NCBI GenBank assembly: GCA_902363515.1
Contig: CABJAN010000006.1
Span: 1 to 64,000 of the forward strand
Length of the DNA stretch: 64,000 nt
Source of the DNA: Bacillota bacterium
GTDB taxonomy: Bacteria; Bacillota; Clostridia; Lachnospirales; Lachnospiraceae
Reading direction: 5' to 3'
Part shown: positions 26,352 through 35,472 of the stretch, piece after piece
Position numbering within the stretch: the first letter of the stretch is position 1
Layout: each line of letters begins with the position of its first letter
The notes under the pieces: model-generated
What the model was told of the DNA's origin: nothing
Database searches by the model: none
Seen by the model: the letters and a program-made list of their open reading frames with translations, nothing else
Position numbers and translations under genes: made by a program

Positions 26352-27347
26352 ATGGCAGCATCAGATATAGGAATTGATTTGGGAACAGCCAGTATCCTTG
26401 TATATGCAAAAGGAAAAGGCATTGTTCTAAAAGAACCGTCTGTGGTGGCATACGATAAAGATAATAATAAAATCAGAGCTGTAGGAGAAGAGGCACGTCA
26501 GATGATTGGAAGAACGCCAGGGAATATAGTAGCTGTACGGCCTCTGAGACAGGGTGTTATCTCTGATTATGAAGTTACAGAAAAAATGCTGAAATATTTC
26601 ATTTCAAAAGCAATCGGAAAACGTGCTTTTCGGAAACCGCGCATTAGTATTTGTGCGCCAAGCGGGATTACGGAAGTAGAGAAAAAAGCAGTAGAGGAGG
26701 CTACTTATCAGGCGGGAGCCAGAGAGGTTTCTATTATCGAAGAACCCATTGCGGCAGCTATTGGTGCAGGAATCGATATTACAAGACCCTTTGGAAATAT
26801 GATTGTAGATATTGGGGGAGGAACTACGGATGTAGCGGTGATTTCGTTAGGAGGAACCGTAGTAGCGACTTCTATCAAAGTGGCAGGAGATAATTTTGAT
26901 GAGGCTATTATGCGTTATGTTCGCAAAAAGCATAATTTAATGATTGGGGAGCGTACTGCAGAGGATATTAAAATTCAAATCGGAACAGTGTATTCTACTC
27001 CTCAGGCAAAGACCATGGAAGTAAAAGGCAGAGATACGGTTACGGGACTTCCTAAAAGTGTGACCCTGTCCTCAGAGGAAATCAAAGAGGCACTTACGGA
27101 TGCATCTGCTCAGATTATGGAGACGATTCACAGCATTTTGGAGAAAACACCTCCTGAGCTGGCAGCAGATGTGGCAGAGAGAGGAATTGTACTTACTGGA
27201 GGCGGCGCTCTTTTAGGTGGTCTGGAGGAACTGATTGAAGAGGAGACCGGCATTAATACCATTGTGGCAGAAGAGCCGGCACTTGCTGTGGCAGTAGGAA
27301 CCGGACAATATATGGAGCTTATGAGTAAGATGAACGGTAAACTGTAG
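26352..27347 (+). CDS. MreB/Mbl-type actin-like cell-shape protein
   Basis: An actin-family ATPase of 331 residues that forms membrane-bound filaments guiding sidewall synthesis. Phosphate and nucleotide motifs are present: DIGIDLGTASILVYAKGKG, IVDIGGGTTDVAVISLGG and VLTGGGALLGGLEELI, with EEPIAAAIGAGI between them. The gene is not next to mreC/mreD, so it may be the Mbl or MreBH paralogue rather than the main MreB; sequence alone does not decide. The frame is open from a TTG at 26310, but AAAGGGG and ATG 26352 give the usual N-terminus. recD2 follows within 35 bases. Confidence 0.9.
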   Translation: MAASDIGIDLGTASILVYAKGKGIVLKEPSVVAYDKDNNKIRAVGEEARQMIGRTPGNIVAVRPLRQGVISDYEVTEKMLKYFISKAIGKRAFRKPRISICAPSGITEVEKKAVEEATYQAGAREVSIIEEPIAAAIGAGIDITRPFGNMIVDIGGGTTDVAVISLGGTVVATSIKVAGDNFDEAIMRYVRKKHNLMIGERTAEDIKIQIGTVYSTPQAKTMEVKGRDTVTGLPKSVTLSSEEIKEALTDASAQIMETIHSILEKTPPELAADVAERGIVLTGGGALLGGLEELIEEETGINTIVAEEPALAVAVGTGQYMELMSKMNGKL

Positions 27348-27381
27348 GGAATATAAGGATAAAGGATTGAGAGGAACAGAT

Positions 27382-29613
27382 GTGGAAGAAACAATCGAAG
27401 GGTATGTAGATCATATTATATACCGCAATCAGGATAATGGATATACGGTTGCCAGTCTTGTTGTAGATGGTGAAGAACTGACTTGTGTAGGCACGTTTCA
27501 GACACTTAGTGAGGGTGAGAATATTCGTGGGAAGGGAAAATACACAGAACATCCTTCCTATGGCCGCCAATTTACCATATATTCTTATGAAACAGTGATT
27601 CCACAGGATTCTTTTGCCATGGAACGCTATCTTGGTTCAGGAGCGATTAAGGGTATAGGAGCTGCTCTTGCAGCCAGAATTGTGAGAAAATTTGGAGATG
27701 ATACTCTGCGTATCATTGAAGAAGAACCGGAACGTCTGGCAGAGGTGAAAGGAATCAGCGACCGTAAGGCAAGAGAGATTGCAGAGCAGGTGGAAGAAAA
27801 GGCGGATATGAGAAAGGCTATGATGTTTCTTCAGCAATATGGGATTTCTCAGACTCTGGGAGTTAAGATTTATCAGCAATACAAACAGGACATGTACCGT
27901 ATCCTGAAGGAAAATCCCTACAAAATGGCAGAGGATATTAATGGAATCGGCTTTAAGATTGCAGATGAAATTGCGGCTAGAATTGGTATCCATACGGATT
28001 CGGACTATCGAATCCGAAGCGGCCTTTTGTACATATTACTTCTGGCTACCGCAGAGGGACACGTATATCTGCCTAAGAATCTGCTTTTAGAAAGAGCGCA
28101 GCAGCTTCTTGGAGTACAGGCAGATTATATGGAGAAGCACCTTACGGATTTAGCCATTGACCGGAAGATTGTAATAAAAGAGATTGTATCAGACAGACAG
28201 GGGAAGCAGCAGGTAGTTTATGCCAGTCAGTATTACCAGATTGAACTGCATACTGCCCAGATGCTTCATGAGCTGAATGTTCAGGATACTGCAGATGAAT
28301 CGGTGATTGGGGAAAAAATCAAACGGATTCAGAGAGCAGAAAAAATTGATTTGGATGAAAAACAGCAGATGGCAATCACAGAAGCTGTGAAAAACGGATT
28401 ACTGGTGATTACAGGAGGCCCCGGTACAGGAAAGACAACAACCATTAATGCCATTATCCGCTATTTTGAGATGGAAGGGCTGGATATTTATCTGGCAGCG
28501 CCTACAGGAAGAGCAGCAAAGCGTATGACTGAGGCAACCGGATATGAAGCAAAGACTATCCACCGTTTACTGGAATTGTCCGGTGTGCCGGAAGAGTCTT
28601 CTGCAGGTGTTCATTTTGAACGCAATGCTCAAAATCCACTGGAAGCAGATGTGATTATTATTGATGAAATGTCCATGGTGGATATTTTTCTCATGCATGC
28701 CCTTCTTTCTGCTGTTGTTACAGGGACCAGGCTGATTCTGGTAGGAGATGTAAATCAGCTTCCAAGTGTGGGACCGGGCAGTGTATTAAAAGATATTATT
28801 CATTCGGGAGCATTTCCTGTAGTGGAACTGACGAAAATTTTCCGTCAGGCGTCTCAAAGCGATATTGTGGTCAACGCCCACAAAATTAATGAGGGCGTGC
28901 CGGTGGTGCTGGATAATAAAAGTATGGACTTCTTTTTTCTGAAACGGTATGACGCAAATGTGATTATCAGCGTAGTCATTACCCTGATTCAGAAGAAGCT
29001 GCCTAAGTTTGTGGATGCTCAGCCTTATGATATTCAGGTATTGACTCCCATGCGGAAGGGTCTTTTGGGCGTGGAACGGCTGAACAGGATTTTGCAGCAG
29101 TATCTCAATCCTCCGGAACCTGGGAAAACGGAAAGAGAACACGGTTCAGGCCTGTTTCGGGAAGGAGACAAGGTCATGCAGATTAAGAATAACTATCAGA
29201 TTGAGTGGGAAATCCGTGGGCTGTATGGCATACCTGCAGAAAAAGGTGTGGGAGTTTTTAATGGAGATACAGGAATTTTAAGGGAAATCAATACTTTTGC
29301 AGAGACCCTTACCGTAGAATTTGACGAGAGAAAGTTTGTGGAATATTCTTTTAAGCAGTTAGATGAGCTGGAACTTGCTTATGCCATTACCATTCATAAG
29401 GCTCAGGGCAGCGAGTATCCGGCAGTAATTATTCCACTGCTTGGAGGCCCTAAGATGTTAATGAACCGGAATCTTTTGTATACGGCAGTTACCAGGGCGC
29501 GTAAATGTGTAACTCTGGTGGGAGATGAGAAAACTTTTGAAGAAATGGAAAATAACCGTATGGAGCAAAGCCGGTATACAACTTTGGATTTAAGGATAAA
29601 GGAGACTTATTGA
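27382..29613 (+). CDS. recD2: RecD2-type ATP-dependent DNA helicase
   Basis: A 5'-3' superfamily 1B helicase of the RecD2 group, found in bacteria where RecD is not part of RecBCD; it acts in DNA repair and replication restart. The 743-residue product has an N-terminal OB-like region, helix-hairpin-helix motifs (residues about 85-200, with GIGAALAARIV and GIGFKIADEIAA), Walker A GGPGTGKTTT, Walker B IIIDEMSMVD and a C-terminal UvrD-like motif AITIHKAQGSEYP. The open frame begins at TTG 27367, but AGAGGA lies seven bases before GTG 27382, which gives the usual EETIEGYV start. It overlaps comF by four bases. Confidence 0.93.
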   Translation: MEETIEGYVDHIIYRNQDNGYTVASLVVDGEELTCVGTFQTLSEGENIRGKGKYTEHPSYGRQFTIYSYETVIPQDSFAMERYLGSGAIKGIGAALAARIVRKFGDDTLRIIEEEPERLAEVKGISDRKAREIAEQVEEKADMRKAMMFLQQYGISQTLGVKIYQQYKQDMYRILKENPYKMAEDINGIGFKIADEIAARIGIHTDSDYRIRSGLLYILLLATAEGHVYLPKNLLLERAQQLLGVQADYMEKHLTDLAIDRKIVIKEIVSDRQGKQQVVYASQYYQIELHTAQMLHELNVQDTADESVIGEKIKRIQRAEKIDLDEKQQMAITEAVKNGLLVITGGPGTGKTTTINAIIRYFEMEGLDIYLAAPTGRAAKRMTEATGYEAKTIHRLLELSGVPEESSAGVHFERNAQNPLEADVIIIDEMSMVDIFLMHALLSAVVTGTRLILVGDVNQLPSVGPGSVLKDIIHSGAFPVVELTKIFRQASQSDIVVNAHKINEGVPVVLDNKSMDFFFLKRYDANVIISVVITLIQKKLPKFVDAQPYDIQVLTPMRKGLLGVERLNRILQQYLNPPEPGKTEREHGSGLFREGDKVMQIKNNYQIEWEIRGLYGIPAEKGVGVFNGDTGILREINTFAETLTVEFDERKFVEYSFKQLDELELAYAITIHKAQGSEYPAVIIPLLGGPKMLMNRNLLYTAVTRARKCVTLVGDEKTFEEMENNRMEQSRYTTLDLRIKETY

Positions 29614-30320
29614 AAAAAGTAATTGAAACATTTTTGAACATTTTGTACCCAAGGCGCTGTCCAGTGTGTCATGACATTGCAGTGCCTGTGGGTCAACGAA
29701 TCTGCACAACTTGCAGAGATAAATTAAAACCCATTACAGGGCCAAGATGTTATAAATGTTCCAAACCCCTTGCCCATGGGGAACAGGAATATTGTGAAAA
29801 CTGTAAAACAACACATTATTTTGACCAGGGGATTGGAATTTTTACCTATGGTTCAGTTCTTCGGGAATCTTTGTTTCAACTGAAATATGGAAACCGTCAA
29901 GAATATGGTGTCTTTTATGGACAACTGGCAGCATATTATTCTAAAAATCAAATCAGATGTTGGAATCCTCAAATTATCATTCCGATTCCGCTTCACAAAA
30001 AGAAAATGGCAAAACGTGGTTACAATCAGGCAGAGATTATTGCATCTGCTCTTGGGAAAGAACTTGGACTAAAAACAGATACAAAAACATTGCTGAGAAC
30101 TGTTTATACGAATCCACAAAAGGATTTAGGGTACAGAGAGAGGAAGAAGAATCTGGAACATGCTTTTGAAGTGAAGAGGAAACTCCCCTGGAAGAACATT
30201 CTTCTGGTGGATGATATTTATACAACCGGGGCAACCATAGATTCTGCTGCAAAGGTTCTGAAAAAGGCAGGCGCAGAAAAGGTGTATTTTCTTACAGTTG
30301 GGATTGGAACAGATGCCTGA
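29610..30320 (+). CDS. comF: ComF-family phosphoribosyltransferase-like protein
   Basis: A 236-residue ComF/ComFC protein. ComFC is needed for natural transformation in several Firmicutes, acting with the ComFA helicase on incoming single-stranded DNA. Two zinc-binding cysteine pairs occur at the N-terminus (CPVC at 17-20 with CTTC; CYKC with CENC). The phosphoribosyltransferase fold ends in ILLVDDIYTTGATIDSA, the PRPP-binding loop. The start is TTG 29610 with AAGGAG six bases before, overlapping the recD2 stop. comFA is absent from the window, so the function may be confined to DNA repair or remain cryptic. Confidence 0.9.
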   Translation: MKKVIETFLNILYPRRCPVCHDIAVPVGQRICTTCRDKLKPITGPRCYKCSKPLAHGEQEYCENCKTTHYFDQGIGIFTYGSVLRESLFQLKYGNRQEYGVFYGQLAAYYSKNQIRCWNPQIIIPIPLHKKKMAKRGYNQAEIIASALGKELGLKTDTKTLLRTVYTNPQKDLGYRERKKNLEHAFEVKRKLPWKNILLVDDIYTTGATIDSAAKVLKKAGAEKVYFLTVGIGTDA

Positions 30321-30326
30321 AAGGTC

Positions 30327-30356
30327 TTGATTCACTTCCAGATGGTATGCTATAAT
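30327..30356 (+). promoter_or_regulatory. Promoter of the cdaA-region operon
   Basis: TTGATT (30327-30332), an 18-base spacer and a perfect TATAAT (30351-30356) preceded by TGC (extended -10). It begins seven bases after the comF stop and should drive the run from the membrane protein at 30424 through cdaA, cdaR and HPr. Confidence 0.7.
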
Positions 30357-30423
30357 GCAATATGTATACACAGAGGAAAGAAGTATTTGTCTTTCTAAAG
30401 GAAAAAGAGAAAAGGGGTCTTTT

Positions 30424-30855
30424 ATGCTTAATAATCAGAAAATTAAAAAAATGCATAAATTAGCCTTGTATGAATCAGGAGCAGGAAGAGAACACCTTGC
30501 AGTGAGCAATTATTACAGAAGTGATTATATTGGTCTTGCATTGATAAAGAACTTTTTTTTGACAACTATCGGCTATGGGATTCTTCTGATGATTTATCTG
30601 GGTTATAAAAGTGAGTATTTAATGGAAAACGTTCATAAAATGAATCTTGCCTTATTTGTATTAAAGGTAATTGGTCTTTATGTGGTGATGTTAATCGGTT
30701 ACAGTATTCTTACTTATATTTATAGTTCTGTAAAATATGCCAGAGCCCAGGAAGGGATTCAGGGATATTATAAGGGATTGACACAGATGAAGAAGTTTTA
30801 TGACAGAGAAGAACGCAGAAACGGTAAGATTACAGGAAGGAAGGAACCCTCATGA
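30424..30855 (+). CDS. Small membrane protein of unknown function
   Basis: A 143-residue protein that I do not recognise. A charged N-terminus (NNQKIKKMHKLALYESGAGR) is followed by two hydrophobic segments (about residues 42-61 and 76-101) and a basic C-terminal tail. The topology suggests a two-helix protein with both ends inside. The open frame begins at 30355, but that region contains the promoter, so ATG 30424 with a GGGG site is the likely start. It overlaps the next membrane-protein gene by four bases (ATGA), and that gene leads into cdaA-cdaR, so a role in c-di-AMP or envelope control is a reasonable but untested idea. Confidence 0.75.
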   Translation: MLNNQKIKKMHKLALYESGAGREHLAVSNYYRSDYIGLALIKNFFLTTIGYGILLMIYLGYKSEYLMENVHKMNLALFVLKVIGLYVVMLIGYSILTYIYSSVKYARAQEGIQGYYKGLTQMKKFYDREERRNGKITGRKEPS

Positions 30856-31883
30856 CAGCATTATTGGAATTAAAACAAAAAATCAAAGAATTTTACAGTG
30901 AACATGATGTGTTGCTGCTTTCTGTTGGCAAATTTTTGCTGGCGTTTCTTCTGTTCCAGGGAATTAACAGCAGCATGGGTATGATGGAAAAGATAGACAA
31001 TATTTTTGTAGTATTAATTCTGGCTATTGTCTGTGCTATATTGCCGGTAAATACCATGGCAGTTATAGGATGTCTGCTGATTGTAGCCCATTGCTATGCA
31101 GTAGGTATTGAAGTGGCAGGATTTGCTCTTGTCTTTCTCATACTTTTGATTATTTTATTTTTAAGATTCACAGCCCAGGATAATGCGGCATTGGTTTTTA
31201 CCCCTGTTGCATTTACCTTTAAAATTCCGGCGGTTGTTCCTGTACTTGGAGGGCTTTTGAGAACTCCTGCCTGTGCGGTACCTGCAAGCTGCGGCGTACT
31301 GTTATATTATTTCATGAAAGTTGTGAAAGAAAAAAGCACGGTTTTACAGGGAAAAGAGACAGAGCTTGTTCAGAAATTGCAAATTCTTCTGGACGGCATT
31401 ATGAAGAATCAGGAAATGTGGCTGACAATTCTGGCATTTGTGGTAGTAACGGTAATTGTATATATGATTTCCAGATGCTCCTTTGATTATTCCTGGAGAG
31501 TTGCCAATGGAGCCGGTGCAGTAACCTATCTTGTGATTATGGTACTGGGAGGAATGTTCCTGAATATTCATATTAATATGGGAGGCGTTATTTTATCAGC
31601 AGTTGCGGCAGTCTTGCTGGGACTTGTTACAGAATTTGCAGTGCTGGGAGTGGATTATTCCAGAAGTGAACATACACAGTTCGAGGATGATGAGTATGTA
31701 TATTATGTAAAAGCTGTTCCAAAGTCAGTTGTAGCGCAGAAGGAAAAAAGTATTAAGACTATTTCCTCTGATTATGATAGAAAAGAGGAACAGGAGCAGG
31801 AAGAAGTAAGCCCGGTAGAACGGGTTCACGAAGAAAACTTTGATTTTGAGAAACAGTTAGAAGAATCTTTGAAGGATTTATAA
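30852..31883 (+). CDS. Polytopic membrane protein with acidic tail
   Basis: A 343-residue membrane protein I cannot assign. It has about eight hydrophobic segments between residues 20 and 275 and a hydrophilic C-terminal tail of about 65 residues rich in Glu, Asp and Lys (RKEEQEQEEVSPVERVHEE). A Pro/Ala-rich loop around TFKIPAVVPVLGGLLRTPAC is distinctive. The gene is tightly coupled to the small membrane gene before it and lies 59 bases before cdaA. The acidic tail could be a cytoplasmic docking site. No catalytic motif or transporter signature is visible. Confidence 0.75.
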   Translation: MTALLELKQKIKEFYSEHDVLLLSVGKFLLAFLLFQGINSSMGMMEKIDNIFVVLILAIVCAILPVNTMAVIGCLLIVAHCYAVGIEVAGFALVFLILLIILFLRFTAQDNAALVFTPVAFTFKIPAVVPVLGGLLRTPACAVPASCGVLLYYFMKVVKEKSTVLQGKETELVQKLQILLDGIMKNQEMWLTILAFVVVTVIVYMISRCSFDYSWRVANGAGAVTYLVIMVLGGMFLNIHINMGGVILSAVAAVLLGLVTEFAVLGVDYSRSEHTQFEDDEYVYYVKAVPKSVVAQKEKSIKTISSDYDRKEEQEQEEVSPVERVHEENFDFEKQLEESLKDL

Positions 31884-31942
31884 AAGTTAATAGTATCTAT
31901 AAAATAACAGCAATAAAGTAAAAGGGAAGGGGAGATGGAACT

Positions 31943-32839
31943 ATGGGTAAGATTTTTGATTTCGCAGAAAGTTATTTCAGCGCGTTCTCATCTCTGGAAA
32001 CGATTCGATGGAATGATATTATAGAAATCTTGCTGATTGCAGTATTTGTCTATCAGTTTATGCTTTGGATTCGAAATACAAGAGCATATTCTCTGTTAAA
32101 GGGAATTTTGACTGTGTTTGTGTTTATTTTTTTAGCATATTTGTTCCAGATGAACACAATCTTGTGGCTGGTTTATACTGCCGGCGGATATGCCATAACA
32201 GCAGTTCTGGTTATTTTCCAGCCGGAGCTTAGAAAAGCCTTAGAGGAACTTGGACATAAAAAGATTGTGAGTACGTTCATCCCTTTTGACAACAGTAAGA
32301 AAGAGCCGGAAGGAAGATTTAGTGACAGAACAGCTAATGAAATTGTAAGAGCCAGTTTTGAAATGGGCGCAGTGAAAACAGGTGCCCTGATTGTCATTGA
32401 AGAAGAGACTATCTTAAATGAATATGCAAGAACGGGAATTTATCTGGATTCTCTGGTAAGCAGTCAGTTGCTCATTAACATTTTTGAGCATAACACACCT
32501 TTGCATGACGGAGCGGTAATTATTCGGGGAGACCGTGTTGTGGCGGCAACCTGTTATCTTCCCCTGTCAGATAATTTAAGTCTGAATAAGAATCTGGGAA
32601 CCAGGCACAGGGCAGGAGTGGGAATCAGTGAAGTAAGCGATTCCCTGACAATTATTGTTTCCGAGGAGACCGGAAGGGTTTCTGTTGCAAGTAATGGAAA
32701 ACTTCAGGTTGGTGTAACAAAAGAAGAATTGAAGAAGATTCTGGAAGAGGAGCAGAACAAGCCAAAACAGGAAAAACAGAAAGTAAAACGGAAGTTATGG
32801 AAGGGATTGGTGAAGAATGAAGAAAAGTCTAATGAATAA
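31943..32839 (+). CDS. cdaA: Diadenylate cyclase CdaA
   Basis: Membrane-bound diadenylate cyclase that makes c-di-AMP from two ATP, the signal controlling potassium, osmolyte and cell-wall balance in Firmicutes. The 298-residue product has three N-terminal membrane helices (to about residue 100) and a DAC domain carrying LHDGAVII (Asp189-Gly190-Ala191) and GTRHRAG, the two catalytic motifs. A basic C-terminal tail (KQEKQKVKRKLWKG) follows. A GGGGAG site precedes ATG 31943. The regulator gene cdaR overlaps its last 23 bases. The usual third gene, glmM, is missing; an HPr gene follows instead. Confidence 0.95.
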   Translation: MGKIFDFAESYFSAFSSLETIRWNDIIEILLIAVFVYQFMLWIRNTRAYSLLKGILTVFVFIFLAYLFQMNTILWLVYTAGGYAITAVLVIFQPELRKALEELGHKKIVSTFIPFDNSKKEPEGRFSDRTANEIVRASFEMGAVKTGALIVIEEETILNEYARTGIYLDSLVSSQLLINIFEHNTPLHDGAVIIRGDRVVAATCYLPLSDNLSLNKNLGTRHRAGVGISEVSDSLTIIVSEETGRVSVASNGKLQVGVTKEELKKILEEEQNKPKQEKQKVKRKLWKGLVKNEEKSNE

Positions 32840-34100
32840 ATCTACCCTGAAGATTCTTTCTTTGCTGATTGCCATTCTAATATGGGTTGTTGTAAAGAAT
32901 GTGCAGGATCCTATGCTGGTGAGAATCATTACCAGAATTCCGGTTACCATTGTCAACGAGTCGTACCTTGCCAGTAATCTGGAGATTCCGTTATTAATTG
33001 ATGGACAGGACACGGTAAATGTAAAGGTAAAAGGAAGAGAATCTGTGGTGAAAGGTCTGGAGCGAGAAGACTTTCAGGCAGTAGCAGATATGACCCAGAT
33101 TGTTTCCATGGACACTACACCACGTATGGTTCCTGTGAAGGTGACCTGTGAAGGCGTTGAAGAGAGTGATATTTCTGTAACACCTGGGAATATTCAGGTG
33201 GATATTGAAGAACAGACCAGCGTAGAAAAGACGATAGCAGTTAATACGGGTGATACAGTTCCCGATAAGAATTATGAAGTGGGCGTATTAAAGGCAAATC
33301 CAGAGAAAGTGACCATATCAGGTCCGGCATCCATTGTAAATAAAATTGACCGTGTGGTAGCAATGGCAGACGTTACAAACCGGAAAGAGAGCAATGTGGA
33401 AATTGCCTCAGAACTTCGGATTTATGATAAGAATCAGGATGAACTTTCGGAAAAACAGTTGTCTTACCTGGATTTGAAAGATATTCGTGATAATAAGATT
33501 AAGATTGATGCGCAGTTTTGGAAAATACAAAATAAGATTGCTGTGAAAGCAGATTACAGCGGAAGTCCAAAATATGGATATCAGGTAGATGATATCAAAC
33601 TGGTGCCGGATACTATCAGCATTGCCGGAACAGATGAGGCCTTGCAGAAATTGACAGAGGAAGGAAATACAGTGGAAATTCCCGGAAATCTTATTGATGT
33701 TACAGGACAATCTTCTGATTTTGAAGTCAATATTGATATCTCTGAGCTTCTTCCAGAGGATACAAAGCTGGTAAGGGATCTGAATAGTTCTGTCATTGCA
33801 ACTGTGAAAATTCTTCCTTATAATAGTCGGGATTATGAATTGTCAGCGGCGCAGATTCAGACCGAAAATGTACCGGCGGATTTAGACCTGGTATTTGAAC
33901 AGGATAAGATAACTGCCCGGTTAAAAGGCAAGGAGGAAGATTTAGATAATCTGAGCCCGGAATCTGTACAGATGAAGATTAATTTAAAAGATTACAAGGC
34001 AGGGGAGCACACAGTTCCTGTGACTGTTACTTTGCCGGAGGGATATGAACTGGTAGATGAAATCTCAGTAAAAGTAAAATTAGTTGCAAAAGCAGAATAA
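32817..34100 (+). CDS. cdaR: YbbR-domain protein CdaR, regulator of CdaA
   Basis: Extracytoplasmic partner and regulator of CdaA, 427 residues. One N-terminal membrane anchor (about residues 7-24, LKILSLLIAILIWVVVKNVQ) is followed by about four YbbR beta-repeats (for example IPVTIVN, VPVKVTCEGV, VSVTPGNIQ-like strands, and a terminal EHTVPVTVTLPEGYEL). The gene starts inside cdaA, so the two proteins are made together. CdaR proteins sense an outside or wall-derived cue and adjust cyclase activity, though the direction differs between species. No lipobox is seen, so it is anchored by the helix. Confidence 0.92.
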   Translation: MKKSLMNKSTLKILSLLIAILIWVVVKNVQDPMLVRIITRIPVTIVNESYLASNLEIPLLIDGQDTVNVKVKGRESVVKGLEREDFQAVADMTQIVSMDTTPRMVPVKVTCEGVEESDISVTPGNIQVDIEEQTSVEKTIAVNTGDTVPDKNYEVGVLKANPEKVTISGPASIVNKIDRVVAMADVTNRKESNVEIASELRIYDKNQDELSEKQLSYLDLKDIRDNKIKIDAQFWKIQNKIAVKADYSGSPKYGYQVDDIKLVPDTISIAGTDEALQKLTEEGNTVEIPGNLIDVTGQSSDFEVNIDISELLPEDTKLVRDLNSSVIATVKILPYNSRDYELSAAQIQTENVPADLDLVFEQDKITARLKGKEEDLDNLSPESVQMKINLKDYKAGEHTVPVTVTLPEGYELVDEISVKVKLVAKAE

Positions 34101-34128
34101 GAGATGGAAATGAATAAGGAGTGATAAA

Positions 34129-34392
34129 ATGACCAGTCAAAAAGTAACAGTGAAAAATCCTACGGGGCTTCATCTAAGGCCGGCAGGTAATCTTTGTAAA
34201 GAGGCAATGAAGTTTAAATCTCTGGTCAGTTTCCGGTTTGCGGGAGGAACAGCAAATGCCAAGAGTGTTCTCAGCGTGCTGGGAGCCTGTGTAAAATGTG
34301 GAGATGAGATTGAGCTGTTCTGTGAAGGGGAAGATGAAGAACTTGCCCTGAAAACTCTGGTTGAGGCCATAGAAAGTGGACTGGGGGAATAA
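34129..34392 (+). CDS. ptsH: Phosphocarrier protein HPr
   Basis: An 87-residue HPr-type protein. It has the EI-dependent phosphorylation site His15 in PTGLHLRPAG and Ser46 in NAKSVLSVLG, the HPr kinase site used for carbon catabolite control. Both residues are present, so it is HPr rather than Crh. The segment around residues 50-58 (ACVKCGDEIEL) has two cysteines not usual in HPr. ptsI does not follow; the gene instead ends the cdaA-cdaR run, 28 bases after cdaR, and is closed by a terminator. The species may have another HPr, so this could be a specialised copy. Confidence 0.88.
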   Translation: MTSQKVTVKNPTGLHLRPAGNLCKEAMKFKSLVSFRFAGGTANAKSVLSVLGACVKCGDEIELFCEGEDEELALKTLVEAIESGLGE

Positions 34393-34395
34393 ACG

Positions 34396-34430
34396 AAGAG
34401 GACTATTGTTTTCCGGCGATAGTCCTTTTT
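34396..34430 (+). terminator. Terminator after HPr
   Basis: AGGACTAT (34399-34406) pairs with ATAGTCCT (34419-34426), with further weak pairs inside, followed by TTTT. It lies directly after the HPr stop and marks the end of the cdaA operon. Confidence 0.85.
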
Positions 34431-34458
34431 CTTTGACAAAACTTGAGGAGAAGAGGTT

Positions 34459-35163
34459 ATGATACATAATAAAATGCAGCGGGGAATACGGGATGGTATT
34501 CCCATTGCAGTGGGATATTTTTCAGTGAGTTTTACTTTTGGAATGATGGCAGTGCAAAGTGGAATTTCTCCGTTTCATGCAGTGCTGATTTCTCTTTTGA
34601 ACCTGACTTCTGCAGGACAGTTTGCCGGACTTACGGTGATTGTTTCAAATGCTTCCTTGATGGAGATGGCATTGACTCAGTTGGTGGTAAACATCCGTTA
34701 TGCCTTAATGTCAGTTTCTCTTTCACAGAAATTAGATGATTCAGTAAAGATGAGAAGCCGCCTGTTGATTGCTTATGGCAATACAGATGAAATTTTTGCG
34801 GTGGCAAGTTCAAAGCCTGGCACCGTTGGGGCAAAGTATTTATATGGTCTGATTCTTCTGCCGGTGTTAGGATGGGTAGGCGGTACCCTGGCAGGAGCTG
34901 TGGCAAGTACCTTACTTCCAGGAACAGTTATCAGCGCCCTGGGTGTGGCCTTGTATGGAATGTTTATTGCCATTGTAGTACCGCCGGCAAAAGAACATAA
35001 GGAAGTGCGAACAGTGGTGCTGATTGCGTTGCTCCTTAGTTGTGCCTTTTATTATCTGCCTGTACTAAGACAGGTATCTTCCGGCTTTATGATTATTATT
35101 TGTACAGTAGCAGCGGCTGCTGTGGGCGCTGTGCTGTTTCCGCTAAAGGAGGGTGAGGAATGA
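34459..35163 (+). CDS. azlC: AzlC-family branched-chain amino acid exporter subunit
   Basis: The large subunit of an AzlCD-type exporter, 234 residues with about seven membrane segments. Family blocks include GIPIAVGYFSVSFTFGMMA near the N-terminus and LTSAGQFAGLTVI, plus QLVVNIRYALMSVSLSQ. AzlCD exports branched-chain amino acids or their analogues (azaleucine resistance). The start is ATG 34459 with GAGG nearby, and it overlaps azlD by four bases. No regulator or T-box element is visible upstream. Confidence 0.92.
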   Translation: MIHNKMQRGIRDGIPIAVGYFSVSFTFGMMAVQSGISPFHAVLISLLNLTSAGQFAGLTVIVSNASLMEMALTQLVVNIRYALMSVSLSQKLDDSVKMRSRLLIAYGNTDEIFAVASSKPGTVGAKYLYGLILLPVLGWVGGTLAGAVASTLLPGTVISALGVALYGMFIAIVVPPAKEHKEVRTVVLIALLLSCAFYYLPVLRQVSSGFMIIICTVAAAAVGAVLFPLKEGEE

Positions 35164-35465
35164 TTTATGCATATATTTTTGTAATGGCTGGTGTTACGTA
35201 TTTGATTCGCATGCTTCCTTTAACACTGATTCAGAAAAAAATTACCAATGTGTATGTCCGGTCATTTTTGTATTATATTCCATATGCCTGTCTGGCAGCC
35301 ATGACATTTCCGGCAATTTTATATGCCACTGCGTCTGTGGTTTCCGGATTCGCAGGATTTGCAGTAGCAATTTTGCTGGCTTTTAAGAAAAAAAGTCTGG
35401 TGACTGTGGCCTTATTTTCCTGTGGGGCAGTGTTTTTGGTGGAGAGACTGATGGAAATGATTTGA
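35160..35465 (+). CDS. azlD: AzlD-family small exporter subunit
   Basis: The small partner of AzlC, 101 residues with three or four membrane segments: IYAYIFVMAGVTYLIRMLPL at the start and a YIPYACLAAMTFPAIL segment with the conserved proline. It begins in an ATGA overlap with azlC. AzlD is required with AzlC for branched-chain amino acid efflux. It ends eight bases before the promoter of the next cluster. Confidence 0.92.
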   Translation: MIYAYIFVMAGVTYLIRMLPLTLIQKKITNVYVRSFLYYIPYACLAAMTFPAILYATASVVSGFAGFAVAILLAFKKKSLVTVALFSCGAVFLVERLMEMI

Positions 35466-35472
35466 CTGTTAG

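Noticed and set aside
34433..34463. TTGACA/TATGAT promoter for azlC
   Set aside because: The spacer would be 19 bases and the -10 would contain the azlC start codon, giving a transcript that starts inside the gene.
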